Below, one piece after another: positions 34,101 through 44,753 of a stretch of DNA of 64,000 nucleotides. Numbering within the stretch: the first letter of the stretch is position 1; each line of letters opens with the position of its first letter. Under the pieces are notes generated by a model, which saw nothing but the letters and a program-made list of their open reading frames with translations, was not told the DNA's origin and made no database searches. The position numbers and the translations under genes are program-made. Origin of the DNA: Branchiostoma floridae (Eukaryota; Chordata; Leptocardii; Amphioxiformes; Branchiostomatidae); NCBI RefSeq assembly GCF_000003815.2, contig NC_049982.1:11294386-11358385 (forward strand), read 5' to 3'.

Positions 34101-37100
34101 GTGTGCAGGTTGCGGTCTTGGCATGTTATTTGTCAATCTCTAGTCTCTAGTATGTACAGCATGACCGAGGCTAGTAAAATTTCATAGGGGGCATTTTGGC
34201 CCTAGGGCCAATGAATTGACCTATAATTTGTATCTGGTAGGACCCATCTGAGAACAGTCAAGGCTACAAACATCGGTCTTACCCGTCCAAACCCCAACAC
34301 ACATACATTCCCATCCCGGTCGGTGACCATGTGCACATTTCCATGTCAGATTGACTGACAGTAGGGCAAATTTCACGGGGAACATCACATGGATCAAGGA
34401 AAATGTAACCTTCATCTTACCGCCTGGTTGCTCACAGGAATTCACTTCGCCTGGACCTGGAAGTGTGCAAATGGCAATAATTAAAATGACTCTAATAAGG
34501 GGACAGATTCAAAGGTTTATCATAAAGGCATAGTTCCCGAGACAACTACGACAGTCTGAAAGTGGAAAAAGTACCTATCTGACAGATGAAATACTTTTGC
34601 TTTCCACACAAGTCGTCGTCCCATTTGAAACCCACAGCTTGCCAGAATTGTCCGCAGTTCTGTTCCTGTCCATGGCCGACGTTGTTAGGCTCTCCAGGTG
34701 CCCAGTTGGTGAAGTCACAATGGCTGACCGGAATCCCATCAGACCAGGTCCACGTGTTCTCAACCTACACAAATTAAAGGGATCCAGTCAGACGTTTAAC
34801 ATCTAGATATTTGGATTTAAGTTTACGAGTAAGTGATGACTTACATCATGGGACACTAATAATGCAAATCAACAGCTAATTTGCATAATCAATGAGGAAA
34901 GTTTATATATCCACTGCTTCCCATGATAGGACTTCATATATGTAATTGAGAAAGAGAAAAATGACAATAAATATGAATTATGCAGATTACGACCTCATTT
35001 GCATAGAATCTAGTTCATGAGAAAATATAATAATTCCATAGTGGTAAATGATGCGAATTCCATATTTACAAAATTATGAAGCTTAGTGAAGGTGGACACT
35101 ATTAGACATAAATCATGCAGATTAATTTGATGCTAGCATAATTAATCAGGAAACACCAAATTGGCCTTCTCTGCTACGATAAGAATTTAATACTTTGGGC
35201 TTGTTTCTCTTTGATAGAAAGAATATTAATAATCAACCGAGACAAATTACGCAAATCAGGACATTATTTGCATAATGAAATGGAAAAAAATATAAATACT
35301 TCACTCAAAAAGATTCAAACCATTTGGCGAAGGTATGAGGTCGTGGAAGTTTACTTTAGTTTGGTTTAGAAAAGAGGGGGAAACAATGTGTCCTCCAAAT
35401 TTTGTTTGTTATGCCATAAAGATATTTCATCTGTTGAGACACCTACCGTAAGATCATTGAGCCCGATCCAGTAGTCTTTATCCGCGTCAACCTGCTGAAT
35501 CCTGTACACAAGGAAGTCGTGCAGCGCCTTGGTCTTCACATCGGCAAGATGACCTCCATCCGCCGCACAGGTCTGCTTGGCAGCCTCGTACGTCTCGTTC
35601 TGTGCAAACACCTTGTAGTAAGTACCACCTCGTTGTGTGTACCCGGAAGGTCCGGATCCTGAAAAACACCACAGAAGCATAAGCAACTCAACTTAACCCC
35701 GATCACATACACCATACGATGCAGCTACGATAGCTTACCCTGTAAATCGCAGGATGATCTCGTGCGATAAATCGGAGGTAAATCGTAGGTAAACTCAGCC
35801 ATCCCGCAGCGTCATCCCGCAGCGTCCTATAATCAATCAATCGCCTTATGATGTTCTATATTTTTCCAGTGTCGTACGATTTTCACTTTTGTCTCTTTTA
35901 AATAGCCACTAAACGCTTTTATGGTTCTTAAATCGACCAAATGTGGACTTAGATGTTGAATATCAAGCTGTAATGTCCTCTTGCTTGTGAAATCCTTATT
36001 GCAGGGAGCCATGTGCAAACTAGCCAATTGGCAATCCGACCCCAGAGACAAACTAAGCTTGAGATCTAATCTAATCATGAACGCACGATTTTATCTACGA
36101 TGCACCACGTGCATCTAGTTATCAAAAATGCATGCGCGTAATACTGGATCTGACACTTGGAAATTTTAGCCTTGAACGCTGGCTCTACTACGGAATATCC
36201 TACTTGTCGAATCGATTGTAATTCTGTATGCCAAATGAAATATTTGTCTCCATGGAAGGGCGATAAAGAAGTCGCCTTCCCAGTAGGAGGTTTTGTGTTC
36301 AGGTTTTATGCTTAAGCCCCGGTCACAAGAATCGTACGATTAACTGCGATGACGATTTTTTGCTTGGTATAAGCGCAGTACGTCGTAAGTAGGGGAAGAA
36401 TCGGAAGCAATGGCTTAGATATATAAAGTTGTGGTCACAAGGATCGTAATGCATCGTACGATGAGGTCATAAGAGCGTACCTGCGTCAATCGCAGGTGAA
36501 TCATAGTAAATCGGGGAGCCTCCTATGACGAAAATAGAGCTGAAATAGATTTTGAACATGTTCAAAGTTTCTCCACCGTCGTACGATTTTTATTGCCCCC
36601 ATATCAGACTTCATCAGGGCCATTTTTTCTACTAATGAAGTTAAAGATTTATCAATTTTCATCATGTGGTCATGGTTTCAGTTTCCCCTGATATTGCCGT
36701 TGTTGACGAAAAAAGAAGCTATATCAGTTGCAACTGTTCACTGTAGCAACCCAAGAACAAGCGCCCATAGAAGAGCCTGTGTTCAAGGCAATATTTTCCA
36801 CGTGGCAGATTCAGTATCGCGCACAGGTGATGCATGCATTTGTTTGATAGCTACATACTCGTGGGTTCATAATCAAATGAGATCTCAGCTCTCGTCGGTC
36901 TCGGGTCCGTTTACCATAACCGTAACCATGGGGAAACTTGAACAGAAAGGCAGACTTATGATACAATGTTTATCATATGATTTTTGTCTGATGGCATTTT
37001 TTCTTAATAGCATATCATAAAAAAAGCAAAATATGATTTTCGAAAAAGCCTGACTCGTAGAGCCGCCAAGTAGGCCGATATAACCATACTAGTACTTGAT

Positions 37101-39365
37101 TTGAATCTATGTTTGTAAGACTCATTTTATTATGGTTTCTGTGTGTGTTTTTTTGTGTGTGTGTTTTTTTGTTCAGTAAAAGACATCATAGGAAAGTATT
37201 CAACAGCTAGGTTCACATTTGGTCAAGCGGTAAGGCGGCTATTCAGAAGAGACACAAGTGAAAAATCGTACGACGCTGGAAAAATTTTGAACATCATCCA
37301 ATGCTCTGCGATGGCTGATTTTGATTACGTTTTAGCTGCGATTCACTGCGATCATCGTGCGATGTGCGGTATATTCCATCGCAAGGACGTCGTACGAATC
37401 TTGTGACCGGGGCTTTAAGAGTTCTTTTTCAATAACATGATCATAAATTTTCTTCTTGATTTTTGCTCCTCTTATCCAATTATAATAGGTCTACACACTT
37501 GCAGGTGGTTGAAATCTTGTTTTGGTTTTACTTGGACACCATGTACACAATGTAGAAACTAACACACTGTATGCATATTCAGAGCACAGTTTACCATATT
37601 TTTTAACTAAAACATTAGATCTATATGATATGGGTTTTCCACTAGAAGACAGAAACAGAAACATTACGAAAACAGTATTTAACTCCATTCAGTACCTACG
37701 GGTCGTTGCGATATCGATACCGTAAACGACAACATCGTAGGCGTATCAACGCTTGTTTTAGGAACACTTTCTAGTGTGCACTATAGTTTGAAACGGAAAT
37801 TGTAAGGGTATGTAAAGAGACGTAAGGGCATCGTTCATAAGATAAGGGCCATTTCGTTCTTTCGAAACGACGTATTTTTTATGCTTTCATAATTGCAGTA
37901 TCATGGACGTACTTTAAAGTTTATTTAAGGTAACGTTATAATTTTCAAAGTGAGAATAAACAACGATCATTACAGAGATATCGAACGGGCTTGGCGTACT
38001 TTTATCTATAGTGTAATGTAGACGTTAGACGCAAGGACCGCAAAATTCTACACGTTCACAAGTTTGTCATTTTGTTTATCATCACGTAAAAACAAGTCTT
38101 AACTCACCCGAGCAGACCACACCAACGTCCTCATGGTGCTGACAGTTATTTGTGCCCCATCCTCTGTGGCTGCAGTATTCGATGCTCGCCTCGGAACCCT
38201 CGCAGGCCACGTCGTCCAGCCAGATCGGGCCTGACCCCGTCCCGAAGGCTGCATGAGATCGGACCTCGGCAGCGCCTCCGTATCCCAGCTGACGGCAGAC
38301 CACGTTGGCGTCGTTTATGTCGAAATCGTCGTCACAGACCGTCCCCCACTGCCCGCCATGGTACACTTCAACCCTGCCCTCCCTGGACGAACTTCCACCC
38401 ACGAGTCGGATGCCTGAAATAAAAAAGACAACATTGAATGGATCCGGAAACTTCACAACTTTTGGGTTCTCTTTATATCTGGATCGATTCAAATCTCTTT
38501 TCTTTTTGAGCTTACGGACATCAAGAACTCACTCCTTGTAGGCTGCCGGGGGTGTCAATTACGTCGGAAAAGGGTACCTTAAATAGACGTAAATACATCT
38601 ACAAGGCTTCAATGACAATGACAACATGAAAAAAATAGAAAAAAACGTCGTTTCGAGGAATATGAATATTTAATTGTGAAAGTCACGCCTTATCAATTGA
38701 AGCACGTAGACGTATTTACGTTTATCTTAGTTGATTTAAGGTACCTTGGCTTTCTGGCACGAAAATGATGCTACATGTATGCCACGTTTTCCGATAAGAA
38801 ACGCCATCGTATGTATAGTCAACAGCGTTTTCATGGTCTTATTACGATGTCGTCGACATTTACGATAATTTGTTGCGAACCTGTTAGTCCAATGCGTTAT
38901 TTCGCCATGGATATTATGTCTGAAGGGAAGGATAAAGACTCAAGAAAACTGGTCCCCCTAGCGCAAACTTTCCACCGCAGAACATTCAAATACATGTCAC
39001 AGTGGTAGGGCACTACTATTTCTTCCAATGGCCATGGGCTAAACACGTGGCTCTGCCCGTGCGTTTGTTAAATAAGTGGCGTTTTCAATAATCGGACGAA
39101 GACTGGTACCGCTACGTTGGATGTATTTCTTAAGAATTAAGGCTCATCGAGATAAACTCATGCAAAATGCACATATCGTAGGGCCGTCACAGACAGTTGT
39201 GCTAACACCAAAATGTGGGAATACTGCATTTGATAACAAAGTCACGCGTTGGGACTGTGGGTGGGGTCGATATTCAACTTTGAATGTGCAGTAAGTTAAC
39301 TCACCTCCAACGGGTACAGCCAATAAGAAGATTGAAAGGCAGACTGCTGACAGTGCTGTGTCCAT
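27956..39365 (-). CDS. Gene D: secreted SRCR-C-type lectin-GRPVY x2 mosaic protein, interrupted by a transposon
   Basis: Nine exons, read downward: 39365-39305 (signal peptide [20 protein letters not shown]), 38413-38108 (SRCR, six cysteines, group A pattern, [18 protein letters not shown]), 35658-35447 plus 34764-34575 (C-type lectin with WIGLND, APGEPNN and WDD, so a mannose-type EPN site), 34456-34283 (58-residue exon with four cysteines, unassigned), 32980-31759 (first GRPVY domain), 31005-30649 (second GRPVY domain), 30055-29681 (Thr-rich stem) and 28188-27956 (hevein-like, Cys-rich, stop TAG). All exons after the first are phase 1 at both ends except at the lectin split (phase 0). Without the 921-bp insertion at 32038-32958 the frame would be 734 codons; with it, a TAG follows 24 bases into that exon. 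No membrane span is seen. The link to the last exon is the weakest join. Confidence 0.7.
28690..29345. repeat. Duplicated block from the gene D upstream region, copy 1
   Basis: Matches 39505-40200 through CGCAACAGGCTTACTGGGAG, CACGCAGATTACAAGAGGCA and CTAATTTGACTATGAGGGAC. Its distal part also matches 33430-33600. No signal exon is present in this copy. Confidence 0.8.
29326..29509. mobile_element. Hairpin MITE
   Basis: Left arm AAGGTCCCATTTCC..CGGGCCCCGGCCG and right arm CCCGACCGGGCCTCGGG..GGAATTGGGACCC are inverted, meeting near GGAAACGAAAAATA and TATTTTTTCGTTTCC. A partial copy of the left arm is at 33580-33620. Confidence 0.75.
29681..30055 (-). CDS. Thr-rich stem exon of gene D with three 32-residue repeats
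   Basis: A 375-nt exon, phase 1 at both ends, homologous to the stem exons of genes B (165 nt) and C (138 nt): it starts with the same FxxxQTT sequence at the same acceptor. It is longer because a 96-nt unit ([16 protein letters not shown] then about 16 residues) is present three times. In B and C this exon is followed by the transmembrane exon; no such exon is found here. Confidence 0.75.
31225..31520. mobile_element. tRNA-derived SINE
   Basis: Contains GGCATTGCGTAATGGTAGG and GGTCCTGGGTTTAAATC, the latter fitting a decayed Pol III B box. It is followed by CGGTAAAGGACATCCATCGG and GGACGTTAAAT, a body I associate with an amphioxus SINE. A tail fragment of the same type is at 47965-48135. Confidence 0.7.
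31759..32980 (-). pseudogene. First GRPVY-domain exon of gene D, split by a DNA transposon
   Basis: The acceptor CTACCAG at 32981-32987 opens 22 nt in phase 1. The frame then runs into the inserted element and stops at TAG. The remaining 275 nt (32033-31759) keep an intact frame with [32 protein letters not shown] and the donor G|GTTCGT. The two parts sum to 297 nt, a whole number of codons. They align residue for residue with the second domain exon at 31005-30649. Skipping this exon would keep the frame of gene D. Confidence 0.8.
32038..32958. mobile_element. 921-bp non-autonomous DNA transposon inside an exon of gene D
   Basis: Inverted ends GGGCTTATTCAGTCACGTGA and TCACGTGAATAAGCCC, flanked on both sides by TATA (32034-32037 and 32959-32962), a 2- to 4-bp target duplication. 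There is no transposase frame. I cannot place the superfamily from ends this short. Confidence 0.85.
34840..35345. repeat. AT-rich dispersed repeat in the gene D lectin intron
   Basis: Repeated motifs of the form TGCAAATCA, ATTTGCATAAT and AATTATGCAGATTA, ending near GGCGAAGGTATGAGGTCGTG. Similar end sequence (TGACCTCATTCATACCTTCGC) appears inverted at 40300-40325. The class is unknown. Confidence 0.55.
36316..37414. mobile_element. ~1.1-kb DNA element with TTAA flanks
   Basis: Ends GCCCCGGTCACAAGAATCGT and TACGAATCTTGTGACCGGGGC are inverted. TTAA precedes the left end (36312-36315) and follows the right end (37415-37418), which suits piggyBac-type insertion. Internal ATCGTACGAT motifs repeat near both ends. 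Two open frames inside (36664-37020 and 37143-37406, +) have no recognisable transposase motif. Confidence 0.75.
38108..38413 (-). CDS. SRCR domain exon of gene D
   Basis: A 306-nt exon, phase 1 at both ends, encoding one complete scavenger-receptor Cys-rich domain: [62 protein letters not shown] and VGVVC. The six cysteines match group A, because the RQLG cysteine of group B is a tyrosine. Confidence 0.9.
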
Positions 39366-39504
39366 GACTGCTGCACGGTGTTCTGCCGAGGTCGCTACCA
39401 AATTTGAGCACACTGCCGGACAGTCACACGTCAAACACTGAGTAATTATTGTTAATACCAAGGCGGTTAGAACTAGATGTTTGATCTCCTTGGTAATACC
39501 CTGA

Positions 39505-40200
39505 TTCAAAGGCGTGAGAAATATACTTCGTGATCAGAAGCCGCAACAGGCTTACTGGGAGCGCCGTGGGTGCTGTTGAATATTGTCCGTGGCAGTGAAC
39601 TACCACGCAGATTACAAGAGGCACGCGGTCTCCAGCTCCAATCTGATCCCCCAAAAGACTATGTGACCGGGACACTGTGTGCTATAACTGGCTAATTTGA
39701 CTATGAGGGACGTGGGAAAGATGTCATTTTGTCAGTGAATGTCAAAAGGAATGTTAAGCATATACAGTTGGCAGCCGGAAATCACTTTGCGATCTTGGAC
39801 AAAGAATACGAACTCGATTGGAAATAGACTTACAACTAACATGTCGGTTGAGTCGTAAAGTCTTGCGACTAAGCTCCATGTGAAGTTTGAAAAAAAAAAA
39901 ATAGTAGAAGTTTCAAATGATGTTGATCTGGTACTCGCGCATTACTTACGTTAGACGAACAGGAGTAATGCTGCAGGTGGACGGATAAAATTGGAGATGG
40001 CAAAACTAATACAAACCACATTTGTTTTGCAAAACAAGCCATGGTTATAAGAAAAACTGTACTGTACAGTACCACCTGAAAAAAACAGCTTATAGCGGAA
40101 TGTTATAACTTGGGATGTGCAAAAAACGTGGTATTAAAAAGGATGTGCAGTGAAACATATTGTTTTTAAAGCAACACATTTCAATGCGCATTTTACCGTG
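39505..40200. repeat. Gene D upstream region, shared block copy 2
   Basis: Homologous to 28690-29345. Its proximal edge also resembles the gene C upstream region at 27730-27812 (CTTGGTAATACC, CAAAGGCGTGAGAAA). It may contain the gene D promoter, but no core promoter motif is convincing. Confidence 0.75.
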
Positions 40201-40663
40201 GTTGAGTCAAATATACAATGCGGTTTTCCGACATTACAGCTTTGAACACGATTTTGCCACAAGAAAACGTTGGTATAGTTATGAGACCAGATCTCATGTC
40301 ATGACCTCATTCATACCTTCGCTCAAAGAGGTTTCAACCCTCCTTGCTTCGCCAAGTGATTCCATCTCGTTACAATGGAAATGATATGTCTGATATTATC
40401 ATAATTTATATATATCCTTTCCAAATCATCCTGGTCAGTTGAAAACAACTCCCGCCTGGCCGAATAGTAATAGGGGACTTTGGCCAAGTTAGTTATAAAA
40501 GCCTAGTAGGAGTTGATTGGCCTAGGAGTGAACTGGCCTCCCGGCGGATAGCTGGACAGACTGCAAGAGACTGACTGAAAACCCATTGCAATTTATTTTG
40601 TCCCTATTTGGCCAAATTCTTCACTTTTTCCATCCAGCTGATAACGTTACGTCTGCTTAACTT

Positions 40664-40999
40664 AAGCCTGGGGCACAACCCGCCGTACGTGCAATTTGTC
40701 CGTACGTTTTTTGTGGAGGCCACGTCCGCCACGTATTCCTGAAAACGTTCAGTCTGTACATGGCAGGTGCGTCGCCCGTACTGGCACGTACGGAGGGCGA
40801 ATCCGCAGCCCGAACGCAGAGAAAGTTCTGCATGCACTTAAATTTCTACGGCGTGTCTGCGTGCTCCCAAATCCGTGGGAATCGCCACGTGTTCGTACGG
40901 AGACGGTACTTACCACTTACGGATACCAAAAGATTGCCCACGTTTTGGCACGTAGACAGCACGCACTTGCAAGTACGGCGGGTTGTGCCCCTAGCTTTA
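40664..40999. mobile_element. 336-bp MITE with 18-bp inverted ends
   Basis: GGGGCACAACCCGCCGTAC at the left and GTACGGCGGGTTGTGCCCC at the right are exact complements. The interior is rich in CGTACG and CCACGT. The flanks are TTAA-like, but the target duplication is not clear. Confidence 0.75.
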
Positions 41000-41098
41000 G
41001 TGGAGACTTACTCTTTCAATCCCTTTCAACCTTTCAACAACCCAACAAACATTTCAACCTACCCACTCAGGACCTTGTCACCATTTTCACATCGTTTG

Positions 41099-41847
41099 CA
41101 GGGCTCGAAATACCACATGCATATGCAAGTTTGTGCATGTAAAATTGGTGTGGTGCAAGTAAGTTTGGACCAAACTTGCACCAGTGCAAGTTACTTTTAT
41201 CCACTAATACCTGACTTTAGAAAAAGCTTACACACACCAAGCATATTGTCTGCCATTGAAAGGTAAAAGAAAACAACACTGAATAAAAAAATAGCCTAAA
41301 TTTGTTATTTCTAAACTTGGTTAGACATCCAGGTAAACAAAATTTGAAGACAATTCCATCTCTATAATGCTAATAATTCCTATGGCGTTGTCTTACCTTG
41401 ATTTGCATATGAGTAAATACATTTTGCATACAATTTAGTGACTTTGATATGATCAACTGGATTTTCCAGTTATATGTGTTTGTATTGAGTTGTTCTAGCG
41501 ATGGTTAAGAATAGTGATGGAAGTCACTCGAAGAGTCCAGAAGAAATCTATTGATCTTATCAAGTTGTAGACATTGAATTGTCTTAAATTAATCCTAAAT
41601 TCACATTTGTTGTACAATTTGAAATCCAAAATAAAATACGCTTTGGAAAACAAATATCCAAACATGTGGTCTTTATGTATCCCCATATATTTACAAATTT
41701 TCAGAAGAAGAATAAAGGGTTAACAGTTCACTATTTTGGGTTGTGCAAGTAAGTTTCTTTTGGTGCAAGTTACCTTTGGCTTAGCAAGTTACCTTTGGCT
41801 TAACTTGCACTGGTGCAAGTTGACTGAAAAGTGTATTTCGAGCCCTG
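41099..41847. mobile_element. 749-bp hAT-like non-autonomous element in the LINE
   Basis: Inverted ends CAGGGCTCGAAATAC and GTATTTCGAGCCCTG. GTTTG flanks both sides (41094-41098 and 41848-41852), a 5-bp duplication, shorter than the 8 bp usual for hAT. The interior repeats GGTGCAAGTTACTTT-type motifs in both orientations. Confidence 0.75.
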
Positions 41848-41856
41848 GTTTGTAAG

Positions 41857-42011
41857 TAGCCTGAGTATCATCCTCCGTANNNNNNNNNNNNNNNNNNNNN
41901 NNNNNNNNNNNNNNNNNNNNNNNNNNNNNNNNNNNNNNNNNNNNNNNNNNNNNNNNNNNNNNNNNNNNNNNNNNNNNNNAGCGGTTACTACGGAGGATGA
42001 TACTCAGGCTA
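41857..42011. mobile_element. Foldback element with 9-bp target duplication, spanning an assembly gap
   Basis: TAGCCTGAGTATCATCCTCC and its complement ending CTCAGGCTA form the ends. GTTTGTAAG occurs directly on both sides (41848-41856 and 42012-42020). 100 N occupy 41880-41979, so the real interior length is unknown. Confidence 0.8.
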
Positions 42012-43211
42012 GTTTGTAAGACCAGTACTGGAGTATTGCGCGCCAGTTTGGCATCCGGGCCTCACCTGTGCACAGTCAGACAGGCTTGAAGCAGTGCAGC
42101 GGAGAGCTGTTCGGACAATCCTAGGCAGATACTACACTAACTACGAACAAGCCAGGAAGAACTTAAACATCCCACTGCTGTCGGACCGCAGGCGAGATCT
42201 GTGCTTTAAGTTCGGAACCTACTTGGAGAGACACAGACCGTCAATGCTACCACCAAACGGATCGGACTATCACAACAGAACCACCAGAAACTGTGACAAA
42301 TATCGACATGTGAAATGTAGGACTGACAGACTAAGAAACTCGCCGATCCCCTACGTTGTGCGCCTTTTGAATGCCTAATGTCTTTGTATCTAAGGATATC
42401 TGTTGTGTTTTAAAGTGTTGCTACACGCACGTATTTGGCTTCATCAATGTCAGAATTTTAATCGTTATTCAAATGTTTAAGATATAATTGATGTTATAGA
42501 TGTTTTAATATTTGTAGAATTAGCTCTGGCTGGACAAAATTATCTGTACGAAATCCGCAATTCAGCCAAACAGGCTGCGAGTGATTTTTTACCAATAAAC
42601 CATTCATCATCATCATCATCATCTTGTCATTCCACATGCAAAACGGAACAAAAGCGCCCTGTTGTGGTTTACACCTGAACTACAGTTGCAAAGTTACGCA
42701 GCAAACAACAATATACGTGTATTTTGTTCTTAACTCATAGCAAAATAAAAGCCAGCCCCGCTAGAATTCTGCGAAGGAGTCCAACAGCACCCATGGAAAA
42801 GTAGAGATATGATTTCTTTACTTACACGAGTGTTTTTTTTTTTTTTTCTTTTTTCTAATGCACAAGCACTGATGCACAAGTATTTTAGTATCTTATGATC
42901 TCTTATCATTAGTATGCGCCGGCTATAACATGGTTTTGATGACGGAAGGGGTCTATGAAAGCATGGAAAAAGTTGTGGTTTGCGACCCCGCCGTTAGGTG
43001 GCCCTGCATGCTCTAGTCTAAACATTACAATACGGGAAACCCCTCCTGAAGTGGACCCGTCCAGACCACCCCCGCCCCCGAGTGGACCTGTCCGGTGGCG
43101 CCGTGTGTTCTAAACGCGGTTCCCAGTTTTCGTGCCGACTTGTGCGGACTTTCTGCGGCCAAACCTGCCGGATTTCCCGGGATTTTCCGTGCCCGTGTCG
43201 GCCGGGAAAGC

Positions 43212-43260
43212 ATGCGTGCAGTAGCAGTGCTGTTAACCTCGCTGGCTGTGACTTGGGCAG
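43212..43260 (+). CDS. First coding exon of a secreted or membrane protein gene (partial)
   Basis: ATG at 43212 lies in a GC-rich, CpG-rich stretch (43020-43260). It opens MRAVAVLLTSLAVTWA, a good signal peptide, ending in phase 1 at GCAG|GTGAGA. I find no downstream exon with convincing coding similarity in the following 20 kb. A possible acceptor (CTTACAG) sits at 63987-63993, at the edge of the window. The gene is therefore unidentified, with a very long first intron or the rest lying outside. Confidence 0.55.
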
Positions 43261-44711
43261 GTGAGAAATGACAGAGTTTGATTGAAAGTTGGTAAATTTT
43301 GGCCAGTTTTAGCATCTCTGCTCGAGCCCCCTGCTTGAGCTGTGTTTCTGTGCTGTGGGGAAACTTGTTGACGAACTCATGGGCGGGCAGCATGCCTGCT
43401 GAGGACGCCGTCAGTTTTCCCTCGTGGCACAAAATACCAAGGCAATGCTCGAAAAAACATCTGAATACTTCTACATTTTCTTATAAATTTATCAGAAAAG
43501 TGATAGATAGTTGGCAGAATTAGTATTTTGGGGGTCTTTCCAGACGATATTTTTGCCACTCTGGTATTATATGGTTGGCGGTCAACTTGTTGCGCTAACA
43601 CTCACCATGCCTTATAATTTCAATGCAGCGAGAATTCATACATCTGAAGAGAAGTCAACCCTATTTTGTAGAGTAATTCGGTCCCTTGAGACAGAGTGTT
43701 GTCATAATTTGACAGCTTCCCTGAGATCCAGAAACCTCGCTGTAAACAAGCACATTTTAATGGTGGCGAGGACAGATATTACGGGCGCCTTTCTATAAAC
43801 AGAACAGCGTCCAGCTGTGAAGAAGGGTAACAGAATTTTGTCCCAACTGTTCCTCGTCGTCTCTGACGCTTGGACAGTCATATTTTGCTCGGAATATATC
43901 ACAGCAGATCATCAACCAAGCTACGTGTTGTTAACACCCTGAATGTTGTCTGCAAATGCAGAAAAAAATCTCACTGTACACAGCCGTACACAGCAGTGTA
44001 CAAACGCTGTCAATCTAATCTGACCTTACGGAATCGCGGAATCCTGGACAGTGCTCTGTATATAATTTTTTCTGTGGTTCCATAGGTTATATATCTGGTA
44101 CAGGAGGACATGTCCATCCAGATGTGTCTGTGAGGCAGCCGGGAGAGCCGTTGACATGTGTGGTTCGGGCGGAATCTGGAGTGAATTTTGTGGTGTGAGG
44201 CATGGCGAATGGCCTTATCAATGAACTACTGAGGCTCGGGTTAAAGGTCAGCCCCGCACAGGCAGCAGGGGGCTACTTGGAAAAGTGTCTTCTCTCAGTA
44301 AAGGATTACGAAAAGCGCATAAGATGGCAGATATTTAAGTGGCAAATCCCTCAAAGTGTCTTATCTATTTGCTACCAGGTTGCGATTCATATAAACCAGT
44401 GCTGATTGGGCAGGCTGTTGTACTTTGAGTTTGACAGTCCTTGGTCAGTCAAAGTGATTATGTGTCAAAAGCGAAATTTTATTGCACTGCATTTGCAGTT
44501 TTACAGTCTTAATGCCAGCTTTATGTGAGTGAGTTTGGAAGTGGAAGTGGCCTTGGTTCAAGGTGAAGAATCTGGTGGTTACATGAGAAGTCCATTCCTG
44601 GGAGTCATGTCTTGGTAGTCAGTAACCCCTGTGTCATGACCCTGTGCCACTGACACCATGCTGTAGGATATGCCAGCTGTACTGAAGGTCCACACACTGG
44701 TAGACAATGCT

Positions 44712-44753
44712 ATGTACATGTACATGTACATGTACATGTACATGTACATGTAC
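44712..44753. repeat. (GTACAT)n self-complementary hexamer repeat
   Basis: About seven copies of ATGTAC/GTACAT. The tract is its own reverse complement and can form a cruciform. Confidence 0.95.

Larger units (their letters stand above)
41010..42625 (+). mobile_element. CR1/L2-type LINE fragment, interrupted by two other elements
   Basis: The plus-strand frame reads NLPTQDLVTIFTSF up to 41098, then continues at 42012 as FVRPVLEYCAPVWHPGLT, LEAVQRRAVRTILGRYY and RRRDLCFKFGTYLERH, ending LNA at 42378. This is the C-terminal thumb region of a non-LTR reverse transcriptase. The 3' tail is (CAT)n at 42603-42623. The upstream end is lost at the 40664-40999 MITE. It is a dead, 5'-truncated copy. 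Confidence 0.85.

Noticed and set aside
36664-37020. 118-residue plus-strand frame, considered as a transposase
   Set aside because: No DDE or zinc-finger motif is visible and it lies inside a hairpin-ended element. Too weak to call a gene.
40696-41266. Two overlapping plus-strand frames of about 150-170 residues
   Set aside because: They cross from the 40664-40999 MITE into LINE sequence and then the CAGGG element, so they are chance fusions of repeats.
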